Of a DNA stretch of 64,000 nucleotides, positions 9,803 to 17,751 are shown one piece after another. The position numbers and the translations under genes were made by a program. The stretch comes from Bacteroidota bacterium (GTDB taxonomy: Bacteria; Bacteroidota; Bacteroidia; B-17B0; Aurantibacillaceae): NCBI GenBank assembly GCA_963169355.1, contig CAUJCR010000002.1:248001-312000 (forward strand), read 5' to 3'. Below the pieces are notes generated by a model, which searched no databases, had not been told where the DNA came from, and saw nothing but the letters and a program-made list of their open reading frames with translations. Every line of letters begins with the position of its first letter. Within the stretch, counting starts at the first letter, position 1.

Positions 9803-9876
9803 TCCTTCTTAGCTCAGCTGGTTAGAGCACATGACTGTTAATCATGGGGTCCCTGGTTCGAGCCCAGGAGAGGGAG
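9803..9876 (+). tRNA. tRNA-Asn (GTT)
   Basis: The full cloverleaf can be drawn. Acceptor arms TCCTTCT (9803-9809) and AGAGGGA (9869-9875) pair over seven positions, the D arm is GCTC...GAGC, the anticodon stem CATGA/TCATG encloses loop CTGTTAA with anticodon GTT at 9837-9839, and the T arm is CCTGG/CCAGG. The discriminator base is G9876. The full CCA is not encoded. Confidence 0.96.
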
Positions 9877-9879
9877 CAA

Positions 9880-9907
9880 AAGCCACCAAAGTCGGGTGGC
9901 TTTTTTA
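9880..9907 (+). terminator. rho-independent terminator after tRNA-Asn
   Basis: GCCACC and GGGTGGC form a stem with a short loop, followed directly by six T residues. It begins 4 bp after the tRNA. tRNA-Arg, 36 bp further on, therefore probably needs read-through or its own promoter. Confidence 0.8.
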
Positions 9908-9942
9908 TTTTACAGCAGATTATTATTATTTTTACCTCCACT

Positions 9943-10014
9943 GGCACCGTAGTTCAATGGATAGAATAGACGTTTCCTAAACGTTTGATGTAGGTTCGAT
10001 TCCTACCGGAGCTA
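9943..10014 (+). tRNA. tRNA-Arg (CCT) with imperfect acceptor stem
   Basis: The cloverleaf has D arm GTTC...GAAT, anticodon stem GACGT/ACGTT with loop TTCCTAA (anticodon CCT), and T arm GTAGG/CCTAC around TTCGATT. The acceptor arms are GGCACCG and CGGAGCT: five Watson-Crick pairs, a G-T wobble at 1-72, and an A-A mismatch at 4-69 (bases 9946 and 10010). Discriminator A10014. Probably functional, but the 3' half may have been exchanged (see findings). Confidence 0.88.
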
Positions 10015-10574
10015 CAATTTTTTTAAGAATTGTCGGTAGGAATCTGCTATCACACTTGCTCGCTCAATTATGCACTGCATAATTGCCGCCTACCGGAGAA
10101 AACAAGAAAATTTCTTTTACGATACTTTTTTCGGAAAAAGTATCCAAAACCGTTTTATTTTTCGGAAGGATATTTTTGTTTTCTGTGCACTTTCCTCCGT
10201 CAAACAAAACCGCCGATTCAAAAATCCCACAAAGCGCTCATGCCCGCCCTTCGATTTTCTCACGGCTATATCTGCGAAAAATAAAAGTCAACGCACTCAA
10301 AAGCCTGTGTGTTGGGCTACACGTTATGCTATTCTAGTTAGCGCTATGGTATTTTAAAATGTTGTGTAAAAATCAAATATTATCAAATGCGTTAGGATGC
10401 GCGAAGATTGTTCGGGCTGTTCACGAAGCGATTCGAACAATCGGATTGAGACTATGATGATTTTAGCAAGATTTTAAGGAGCCTTGATTTTTTGTAACTT
10501 TCTATATCAAGACAAAAGAAATGAAGGAAATTTCTTTTACAAAAAAATCAGCTACCACACTTACTCGCTACAAT
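10015..10574. repeat. non-coding repeat-rich region after tRNA-Arg
   Basis: No convincing gene: the overlapping short frames here have no recognisable protein character. The DNA is structured instead. It holds an inverted copy of the tRNA-Arg 3' end (10034-10043), a direct copy of CCTACCGGAG from the tRNA (10089-10098), a perfect palindrome AATTATGCACTGCATAATT (10066-10084), a long inverted repeat GATTGTTCG/CGAACAATC (10406-10414 and 10434-10442), and imperfect direct repeats near both ends (10046-10064 against 10551-10569; 10105-10120 against 10524-10540). It reads as remains of a mobile or repeat element at a tRNA gene, or a structured RNA. Confidence 0.55.
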
Positions 10575-11279
10575 TTATGAAACACAAAGCCTTGCCTGCC
10601 AATACTCAAATTCTTTCCATTCGCCTGTATCCATTTTAAATTCGTAACTAATTTTACTGATGTCAGATATTTTAAAATCAATTTTTGTTTTAAAAATATT
10701 ACCGTCATAAGAAAAAGTGTGGTATTCGCCATTTTCGCCACACACATCTACATTGGGTGGTAGTGCTTTTACAAGCGTCGCATCCAAATCTCTCCCTACA
10801 AAAGTTTGGTCGAGTTTGTCGGCTTGAGTAACTATAATTTTAGATTTAATACCTGATTTTAAAAACTCCTCAAAAATTTCTGGTGAAGATTTTCCCCACA
10901 ATGGTTCTACTACTTCTATACCAATAGGATTGAGTTTACTTTCTCGATACGACTTTACATCTGCTAAAAAAATATCGCCAAAAATAAAATGATGTGCTCC
11001 TTTGTTTTTAAAGTATTGTACCGCTTCTGTCATCCCTTCTTCGTATGTTTTTGTATTCTTAGAAAGGGCTACTGTATAAAGCGGAATACCAATGCTTTCA
11101 GCTTGTTTTTTTAATAACTCAACAGGAATTGAATGAATAGAAGAGGTTTGTGTATCATCATTAATGGTTGTCAGTAATGATATGACCTCGTATTCATTAT
11201 CTTGAATAACTTTATAAAGTGCCAATGCAGAATCTTTTCCACCACTCCAATTAAATACTGCTTTTTTTCTTTGGTTCAT
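10575..11279 (-). CDS. Dph6-like ATP-pyrophosphatase (diphthine-ammonia ligase family)
   Basis: 234 residues. The N-terminal PP-loop FNWSGGKDSALALYKV (about 9-24) binds ATP and adenylates the substrate, and the C-terminal GENGEYHTF motif is the second family hallmark. In eukaryotes and archaea Dph6 amidates diphthine on EF2. Bacteria have no diphthamide, so the bacterial substrate is not known and the family name should not be taken as function. The last codons lie against the repeat region, so the C-terminus may have been altered by it. Confidence 0.85.
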   Translation of the reverse strand: MNQRKKAVFNWSGGKDSALALYKVIQDNEYEVISLLTTINDDTQTSSIHSIPVELLKKQAESIGIPLYTVALSKNTKTYEEGMTEAVQYFKNKGAHHFIFGDIFLADVKSYRESKLNPIGIEVVEPLWGKSSPEIFEEFLKSGIKSKIIVTQADKLDQTFVGRDLDATLVKALPPNVDVCGENGEYHTFSYDGNIFKTKIDFKISDISKISYEFKMDTGEWKEFEYWQARLCVS

Positions 11280-11300
11280 GTATGGTATAACAACAAATCC

Positions 11301-12308
11301 CTACTTTATTTTATTCAAGGCTTTAAAGGCTGCTTTTTCTAATGCTGCAATTTCATCAAGCATATCGGCACTTTGAAGAAAATCTTTTTGCTCGTTTAAC
11401 CTCCCTTTAAAAATACGTCCCATTGTAATAGCCGCTTCGCGCCACATATCTCCTATTTTGGTAAACTCGTCTGACAGTACTAAGAATTTTTCGTTGGGAA
11501 TATATTCGTATGCTTGTTCTAAAAATGCAGCATATATAAATCTAAAACCTCCACCACCAGTTCCAATTTCTTCTTGCATCCGCACAATCTGCCCCATGAA
11601 CAACCCCGCCTTTCTTTGCCCAAGGGCATCTCTCCACTTTCGCATTTGGCGCGCAGTATAATTAATGCCAGACACCCCTACAATTGGTCCTGGCAAATGC
11701 AACATCTCGAACGAAGTGCGCTTAATGCCTTTTAATATTGCTTTTTGGATTTGTTCTTTGCTTACTGGTTTAATATGTTCAGGAAAATAAACATGTCCCT
11801 TTGGAGCTAGTGGCCCTTTAGCAAACCTTACCTTTTCCATATCTGCTTCTGTGAGCGTTGTAAATGTTTCCATCACAGGGTCACTTACTAAATAGTGTCC
11901 ATTCTCTTTTCCAAATACCACTATGTTATGCGCATTAAAATGAAAACGATACTCGCTCGGAAAATACGGTAAATTAAATACACCTACTTGGCAACCTACA
12001 GGATTTCCTTTTTCAATTTGATGATTGAGATACTCGTAAGCATCTTTTTCGTTACTAAATTTTTTACGCTTTACTTTTATACCTAATGCTTTACTGGTTC
12101 TACTAAAAATCCAACCCGGCATACTCCGATATGAAACTGCTGGACCTCCATTTACCATTAAGAAAGGAATATGGATATAAAATATACCAGAGCCAATACC
12201 AAACATTAAAGGTTCGGTCATAAAATCTAAGCCATGATATTTTAAAAGTCCGGTGGCAACACCATTTTCACAATGAGCTGTTTGAATATGCTGATACGAA
12301 CTTTTCAA
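11301..12308 (-). CDS. BtrH-like acyltransferase (BtrH N-terminal and DUF4872 type)
   Basis: 335 residues. The N-terminus (HCENGVATGLLKYHG) matches the BtrH N-terminal domain. Cys13, His127 (FNAHNIVVFG) and Asp143 (YLVSDP) are spaced like the Cys-His-Asp triad of papain/C39-fold enzymes. The C-terminal half is helical, as in DUF4872. BtrH in butirosin biosynthesis transfers an acyl side chain from an acyl carrier protein to an amine. Here the gene follows a ketosynthase III and a small protein with a 1 bp gap, so a thioester-to-amine acyl transfer in a small biosynthetic operon is a reasonable inference. No signal peptide, so cytoplasmic. Confidence 0.75.
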   Translation of the reverse strand: MKSSYQHIQTAHCENGVATGLLKYHGLDFMTEPLMFGIGSGIFYIHIPFLMVNGGPAVSYRSMPGWIFSRTSKALGIKVKRKKFSNEKDAYEYLNHQIEKGNPVGCQVGVFNLPYFPSEYRFHFNAHNIVVFGKENGHYLVSDPVMETFTTLTEADMEKVRFAKGPLAPKGHVYFPEHIKPVSKEQIQKAILKGIKRTSFEMLHLPGPIVGVSGINYTARQMRKWRDALGQRKAGLFMGQIVRMQEEIGTGGGGFRFIYAAFLEQAYEYIPNEKFLVLSDEFTKIGDMWREAAITMGRIFKGRLNEQKDFLQSADMLDEIAALEKAAFKALNKIK

Positions 12309-12309
12309 A

Positions 12310-12708
12310 TTATTCTTTAAAATTTTTTAAATCATTTATGCTAATATCAAATGCTTTAGCATAAATCATTAATTTTTTATCGCTTAGTGTGTTAAATACA
12401 GAAGGCTTAAAGTGTCTTTTAATCGTCCATCTCCAAAAACCCGTATAGCTTGATAGCAATGGGATGTCCATTAATTTTAACTCCATGAAATAAACGATAG
12501 GGCTTACTTCGTTTCTTCTCACTTTTTCTAAAGCTTCCTTCACGCGCTCGTGAATATCCTCCCAAGCGTTATCTAAAGCTTGTTTTTTAACCTGCCATCC
12601 TATGCTTAAATCAGTAGTGTATTTCCCGTCTTTATCTTTCACATAACACACATCACGAGTAACACCTGTTAAAGCAGATTGATCTTGTGGTATGTCTTCT
12701 TTCTTCAT
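12310..12708 (-). CDS. 132-residue conserved-looking protein between the ketosynthase and BtrH-like genes
   Basis: No family recognised. It is hydrophilic and mostly helical, has many Lys and Glu residues, no signal peptide or membrane span, and a C-terminal helical segment (SDKKLMIYAKAFDISINDLKNF) that could be an interaction module. It is separated by 1 bp from the BtrH-like gene and 7 bp from the ketosynthase gene, so the three proteins are probably made together. Confidence 0.7.
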   Translation of the reverse strand: MKKEDIPQDQSALTGVTRDVCYVKDKDGKYTTDLSIGWQVKKQALDNAWEDIHERVKEALEKVRRNEVSPIVYFMELKLMDIPLLSSYTGFWRWTIKRHFKPSVFNTLSDKKLMIYAKAFDISINDLKNFKE

Positions 12709-12715
12709 AAGAAAA

Positions 12716-13855
12716 TCAACAAACAGTTAATAAACAGTAAGCATAAGTAAAACGGGCACTTTCGGGCACCATTAATAATATTTTTTGACCATGTTTTAAT
12801 TTACCCGAATTCATCAGTTCTTCTATCATCATAAAAATAGAGGCTGAACCAATATTGCCAACACTAGTAAGATTAGTAAACCATTTTTCTTGTGGAATAT
12901 CAATATTGTATTTCAGAATTTCTTCGGCAATTTTAGCTCTAAAAAACTCTGAAGATAAATGCGGTAAAAAATAATCGATGGTTGTAATATCAAAATTTCT
13001 TTTATCAAGTATTTCTTTTAAATACTTAGTTCCCACGGGCACAATTTCTTTTCCTAATAACTTAGTGTCTTGTTTAAATGAGAAGATAGATTTTTGTAAC
13101 CATTCATCTGGTGTAAAATCTTTCCAGCCAGTGGTAGTTCCATCGTTATTTTTTTCGGCACCTACATACATGCAAGTGTCTAGTTGATTTGCATACGATT
13201 TAATATCTATCCACTCAATTTTTAAATTAATACTATTAGGTCGGGGTGCATCTTGCATTAATAAAGCCGCCGCACCATCAGATAACATCCATCTTAAAAA
13301 ATCTTTTTCAAATGCAATAATAGGATGTTGTTCTAAAGCAGCCAACTGTTCTGTTTCTTTCTCAAAATTATGTGCTAACATAAATTTTGAAAGCTTTTCT
13401 GAACCGCTCACCACGGCATTTCTGGTATTACCTGCTAGTATCGATAGGTAACCAGCTTTTAACGATTGCATACTGGCACAACAAGAGCCAGCAGGAGAAA
13501 TAAGTTCGAGTGCTTGACTTTCTTTTAACTCGCCATGCACCATCACTGTGTGAGAAGGCATGTGATTATCGGGCGATGCTGTACCACAAGCTAACCATTC
13601 AATATCACTCACTTTAAATGTAGCATCTTCTAATTGCCTAATTGCAATTGCTGCCATTTGAGCATTAGAGTGTGTGGAGTTGCCATTTTTATCAATAGCA
13701 TAGTAGCGAGTTTTGATACCGTTATTACGTAGGGTTAATCGTTTTCCTTTTGAAGGCACGCCGTCAATCATTCCTAAATACTCTTCCATCTCATCATTTG
13801 AAACAGGATGATTAGGTAAGAATTTAGCCGATTTTGTGATATAAACCCCTTGCAT
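12716..13855 (-). CDS. 3-oxoacyl-ACP synthase III family ketosynthase
   Basis: 379 residues of thiolase fold. The FabH-type triad is visible: Cys126 within AGSCCASMQSLKAGY, His299 within DYFLPHLSSEFF, and Asn334 within SVGNIGSASI. It is about 55 residues longer than housekeeping FabH and resembles secondary-metabolism KAS III enzymes such as DarB of dialkylresorcinol/flexirubin clusters. It is the first gene of the three-gene operon with the BtrH-like protein. No acyl carrier protein gene is adjacent, so an ACP must come from elsewhere. The substrate cannot be told. Confidence 0.82.
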   Translation of the reverse strand: MQGVYITKSAKFLPNHPVSNDEMEEYLGMIDGVPSKGKRLTLRNNGIKTRYYAIDKNGNSTHSNAQMAAIAIRQLEDATFKVSDIEWLACGTASPDNHMPSHTVMVHGELKESQALELISPAGSCCASMQSLKAGYLSILAGNTRNAVVSGSEKLSKFMLAHNFEKETEQLAALEQHPIIAFEKDFLRWMLSDGAAALLMQDAPRPNSINLKIEWIDIKSYANQLDTCMYVGAEKNNDGTTTGWKDFTPDEWLQKSIFSFKQDTKLLGKEIVPVGTKYLKEILDKRNFDITTIDYFLPHLSSEFFRAKIAEEILKYNIDIPQEKWFTNLTSVGNIGSASIFMMIEELMNSGKLKHGQKILLMVPESARFTYAYCLLTVC

Positions 13856-13905
13856 TAGTATCTCAAAGAAGAGTTATTAAAATTAGAATTAAGATTTAAT
13901 GAATA

Positions 13906-15246
13906 TTATTCATTAATACCAAAAAACTCATTGTAACTCACTTCTTTGGTTTCTAATTTACAAGTATTTTTTAATAAATCAAGCACTTTTTTGCTATATA
14001 AATTTTCGAAGATATTTTGTGCTTCTTTTTCTTTCGCTAAAATACCATCTACAATTTTTGCTACTTCTTGGTCATCTGGCGATTGACCATAACGTGCAAA
14101 TTGAGAGCGCACAAATCTTGCAGCTTCTTCTTTTGCTTCGTCTAAAGTAACTGTAATGCTATTGTCTTTAATAATTTTATTTTCAATAAGTTTCCATTGC
14201 ATCGAACGAGCATAAGCTGGGTACTCTGCCTCTAATTGTTCTTGAGTAATTGGTTTTTCGTTCACTGCCATTAACCAACGCTTTAAAAACTCGTCTGGAA
14301 GAGTAATGTTTAATTTTTCTACTAATGTTTTTTCAACGGTTTCAATAAATTTACGATCCGTGTCTTGTGTAAACATAAGTGCTAATTCTTCTTTAATTTT
14401 AGCTCTAAACTCTTCTACTGAGTTTATCTTACCAGCACCATAAAGTTTATCAAATAATTCTTGGTTTAACTCAGCTTCCTCCATACGAGCAATGTTACGC
14501 ACAGTAAGTTGTAAGTTAGAGTTAAAAGACTCTGCTAGTGTTTTATCAATTCCTAACGATACTGATTTGTCAATTGCTGAATCATATAAATCGTTGGCAT
14601 TTAAAATAATTTTATCTTCTTTTTTGGCGCCAATTAATTTTGATTTAGCAGCTTCGTTTTTTAGGCGGTCGATACCAATGCTAGTAGATTTAAAAATACC
14701 ACCTGCTACAATATTGTTTTCGGCATCTAATTCTACAATATCAATATACAATACATCTTTTGCATCTGCTACTTCGGGGTTAGATGGTTTACCATAGTTA
14801 CGTTTTACATCTACTAAATATTTATCCACTAAAGCATCATCAATTTTTACGGTATTGTAAGTAAACGTTTGAGAATTATCTAACTTAATATCAAATTGTG
14901 GAGATAAGCCTAACTCGTAGTTAAACGTCCATTCTTTTTGATTTTCAAAATCTATCGTATTATCCACTTTAGGCATAGGATTACCTAAGATTTCGATTTT
15001 ATTTTCATTAATATAGTTATACAATGCATCATTAAGTATTTTATTTACCTCATCTACTAAAATGGATTTGCCGTATTGCTTTTTAATTAATCCAACAGGC
15101 ACTTTACCTGGACGAAACCCTGGCATACTCGCTTGTTTTTGAACTTTTTTAATAGCTAAATCTACTTTCGATTCGTAATCTTGTGGCGCTAACGATATAC
15201 TTAATTCAGCATTTAATGCGTTAATGTCTTTCTTTGAGATATTCAT
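13906..15246 (-). CDS. tig: trigger factor
   Basis: 446 residues. The ribosome-binding signature MPGFRPGKVP at 41-50 identifies the N-terminal domain. A divergent FKBP-like middle region (about 145-245) and a long helical C-terminal chaperone domain follow. Trigger factor binds L23 at the ribosome exit and holds nascent chains. The length is normal for Bacteroidota, where the prolyl-isomerase residues are often degenerate, as they appear here. Confidence 0.95.
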   Translation of the reverse strand: MNISKKDINALNAELSISLAPQDYESKVDLAIKKVQKQASMPGFRPGKVPVGLIKKQYGKSILVDEVNKILNDALYNYINENKIEILGNPMPKVDNTIDFENQKEWTFNYELGLSPQFDIKLDNSQTFTYNTVKIDDALVDKYLVDVKRNYGKPSNPEVADAKDVLYIDIVELDAENNIVAGGIFKSTSIGIDRLKNEAAKSKLIGAKKEDKIILNANDLYDSAIDKSVSLGIDKTLAESFNSNLQLTVRNIARMEEAELNQELFDKLYGAGKINSVEEFRAKIKEELALMFTQDTDRKFIETVEKTLVEKLNITLPDEFLKRWLMAVNEKPITQEQLEAEYPAYARSMQWKLIENKIIKDNSITVTLDEAKEEAARFVRSQFARYGQSPDDQEVAKIVDGILAKEKEAQNIFENLYSKKVLDLLKNTCKLETKEVSYNEFFGINE

Positions 15247-15337
15247 GATAAATAAAATTTACTTTTTAAAATATAAGGGCGCAAAGATACTGATTTTTAG
15301 GCAAATTACCCATTAAAAAAGGTCTATTTTTTTATAG

Positions 15338-16213
15338 CTACTTTGCTGGGCGCAGTATGGTTAGTAGTTTTTTTAGAACAATAACCAAAAGTACTACAAC
15401 TAATCCTACCAGTAAGCCTATAACTAAACTCCCAAAAAACTCGGGCAAGTTTTCAAATAGATGATGTATAAATGCAACATTGTGCAAAAATAGCCCTCCA
15501 GCTACTAATAATAGAGCAATAGTGCCTATTACACTTAGCATTTTAATTATTACAGGTAAAGATTTTACAAGGAATTGCCCTAATTTGCCTATAAAACCAC
15601 TGCCATTTGACTTTTTTATCAAGCTAAAGCCAAGATCGTCCATTCTCACAATAAGTGCCACAATGCCATAAACACCTACGGTTGCAATAAGTGCCACCAC
15701 CGAAACAGTAGATATACGTAGCCATAACGGTTTATCTAATACCGTACTTAATGCAATGATAACTATCTCAAGAGATAAGATAAAATCTGTTCGGATAGCA
15801 TCATTAACCTTTTTCTTTTCCGCCTCTAAATGGTTTATCTCATCTTCTACTTCTTCTTTAGGTTCTTCATTAGGTTGTTTATGAAAAAAATAATCGATAA
15901 TTTTTTCTACGCCTTCATAAGCTAGATAGGCTCCACCTATCATAAGCACTATGGTTATAACAATAGGGAGATAAACATTTAACAAAAACACAATAGGTAT
16001 AATAATGAGTTTATTAATAAAAGAACCCTTCGTAATGGCCCACAATACGGGCAATTCTCTTGAAGAAACAAAACCTGTAGATTTCTCGGCATTAACTGCT
16101 AAATCATCGCCTAATATGCCAGCTGTTTTTTGTGAGGCTACCTTTGTAGCTACTGCCACATCATCCATTAAGGCAGCAATATCATCTAATAATGCAAAAA
16201 AACCAGAAGCCAT
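15338..16213 (-). CDS. DUF808 family inner-membrane protein (YedI-like)
   Basis: 291 residues. The N-terminus ASGFFALLDDIAALMDDVA is the DUF808 signature. Several hydrophobic helices follow (about 58-100, 148-190 and 218-290), with an acidic/basic loop EEPKEEVEDEINHLEAEKKK around 115-137. The E. coli homologue is YedI. The role is unknown. It stands as a single gene. Confidence 0.88.
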   Translation of the reverse strand: MASGFFALLDDIAALMDDVAVATKVASQKTAGILGDDLAVNAEKSTGFVSSRELPVLWAITKGSFINKLIIIPIVFLLNVYLPIVITIVLMIGGAYLAYEGVEKIIDYFFHKQPNEEPKEEVEDEINHLEAEKKKVNDAIRTDFILSLEIVIIALSTVLDKPLWLRISTVSVVALIATVGVYGIVALIVRMDDLGFSLIKKSNGSGFIGKLGQFLVKSLPVIIKMLSVIGTIALLLVAGGLFLHNVAFIHHLFENLPEFFGSLVIGLLVGLVVVLLVIVLKKLLTILRPAK

Positions 16214-16255
16214 ACTTATTAAAAATAAAGCGCAATTTTACTAAAAATAGCGCAT

Positions 16256-16291
16256 AAAAAAAGAGCCATCTTTTTGAGACGGCTCTTTTTT
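16256..16291 (-). terminator. rho-independent terminator after the first T9SS cargo gene
   Basis: AAAAAAGAGCC and GGCTCTTTTTT pair around a short inner TCT/AGA stem and loop. T runs are on both strands, so it may act in both directions. It lies 18 bp after the stop of the T9SS gene. Confidence 0.85.
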
Positions 16292-16308
16292 GTGATTTTT
16301 TTTTAATA

Positions 16309-17643
16309 TTATTCTACAATCATTTTTTTAGTGATAGAGTGACCATCAACATTTAAAGAGTAGTAATATACACCAGCAGCATAAGCACCTAACTTAACTG
16401 TGTGGTTACCAGTAGTAGTTTCAACTGCTTGAGAAGAAATTACACGACCCATTACATCAGTAACAGTAAAGATTGCTGATTTAACATCTTTAGTTAAGTT
16501 ATAATTAACTGTAGATTCTCCTTTGTATGGATTAGGTACATTTTGACCTAAAGTAGCTCCATTCACAGTATTTTGTTTAATTCCAGAAGGAATATCATCT
16601 GTTACGTGGAAAGAGATTAAATGATGCTCAAAACCATAAGGCTGAGTATAAGCCATAGCAGGGATAAATCTACCATTCCAAGAAGCGGCGTTATTATAAC
16701 GTACATCTTGAGGTAAAATATGTGATTGGCTATAATCACATGCTGTAGATCCATAGTTACAGTCATTAAATGTCATATATGTACTTGCTCCTTGCTCCTC
16801 TAAAGATGTAAAGAAAAATGCGTTTAAGTCATCAATATGATCGCCAGCATTGTAAGCATACCCTGGCTTGAACATAACACTTCCTACAATTAACTCATTT
16901 CCTGTTCCAGACATTACATAAGCAGTTGGTAAAGCAAATGTTTTCTCTCTATAAGATGTAATAGCTGTATCAGCACCAGTTAAAGGAATTTTAACAACCA
17001 TTTTATTAGGAATTGGAGTTGCAGTACTTGGTTGAGCCGCAATTACATTTAACGCCTGATCATAACCTAATCTTTTAAAAGATACGGTATCTGCACCTCC
17101 TAAAAAATTACTAGAAACAAAACCACTAGTAGCTACAATTCCACTACCTGATTTAGGTGCCTTATAAATAGTTACAACTAATGTATCAACCGCAGTTACA
17201 CTTCTAGTATAAGCATATAATACTGACATTGAATCGATAGAAATACTAGCAGGCATATTAGTACCAACCCAAGAAGTGTTTGCATCCATTGAGAAAACTG
17301 GTGAGTTGAAATCAACCACTTCAGCTAAATGGTGAACCCATGCACCAGCAAAAGTACCACCAAAATCTCCTAAAGCAGTAGAATCTGGGAATAAGTAGTT
17401 TGAATTAAGCTCAGAAGTTACATTGTACAATGCCTCAGCAGCTATACCATAGTTAAACCAACCTGCGTTACCAGCAGCTGTTTTAGCATTAGCATAAGGG
17501 TTAACTTTAGCTTTTAAAGCTGTTCTGTCAAATGAAGCTTTTTTAGCAGGAGATGCTAAAGCCGTATTAAACGTTTTTTGTGTTTGTGCTATAGAAAGTG
17601 AACTGAAAGCCACTGCACAAACTAATGAGTAAATTTTTTTCAT
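16309..17643 (-). CDS. T9SS type A sorting domain protein
   Basis: 444 residues. The signal peptide ends near SLSIAQ. The body has no known enzymatic domain. The C-terminal 75 residues form a T9SS type A sorting domain (GQNVPNPYKGESTVNYNL, then GRVISSQ, GVYYYSL, and a final ITKKMIVE). Secreted by type IX secretion and probably attached to the cell surface. It is a paralog of the next gene; both share LFPDSTALGDF/VILGF-type, PGYAYNAGD/PGYSWTIND and DVRYN/DIRYN blocks. Confidence 0.88.
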   Translation of the reverse strand: MKKIYSLVCAVAFSSLSIAQTQKTFNTALASPAKKASFDRTALKAKVNPYANAKTAAGNAGWFNYGIAAEALYNVTSELNSNYLFPDSTALGDFGGTFAGAWVHHLAEVVDFNSPVFSMDANTSWVGTNMPASISIDSMSVLYAYTRSVTAVDTLVVTIYKAPKSGSGIVATSGFVSSNFLGGADTVSFKRLGYDQALNVIAAQPSTATPIPNKMVVKIPLTGADTAITSYREKTFALPTAYVMSGTGNELIVGSVMFKPGYAYNAGDHIDDLNAFFFTSLEEQGASTYMTFNDCNYGSTACDYSQSHILPQDVRYNNAASWNGRFIPAMAYTQPYGFEHHLISFHVTDDIPSGIKQNTVNGATLGQNVPNPYKGESTVNYNLTKDVKSAIFTVTDVMGRVISSQAVETTTGNHTVKLGAYAAGVYYYSLNVDGHSITKKMIVE

Positions 17644-17701
17644 GTTGAGTTATTTTTTAATAGTTGAAACAAATTTACTACTAAGTTTTTATTAAACCAA
17701 A

Positions 17702-17733
17702 CAAAAAAGCACCAAATATTTGGTGCTTTTTTG
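17702..17733 (-). terminator. rho-independent terminator after the second T9SS cargo gene
   Basis: A near-perfect palindrome AGCACCAAATATTTGGTGCT, followed on the minus strand by six T residues, lies 19 bp after the stop codon. Confidence 0.88.
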
Positions 17734-17751
17734 TTAAATAATGAGTTAAAT

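Noticed and set aside
9781-10020. tRNA array as attachment site of a complete genomic island
   Set aside because: No integrase, relaxase or phage gene follows; the genes on both sides are ordinary chromosomal genes.
10030-10357. Three overlapping open frames of 84-95 codons after tRNA-Arg
   Set aside because: All three frames are open across the same DNA, the translations are basic and Phe/Arg-rich with no domain character, and the region is full of repeats; non-coding DNA is the simpler reading.
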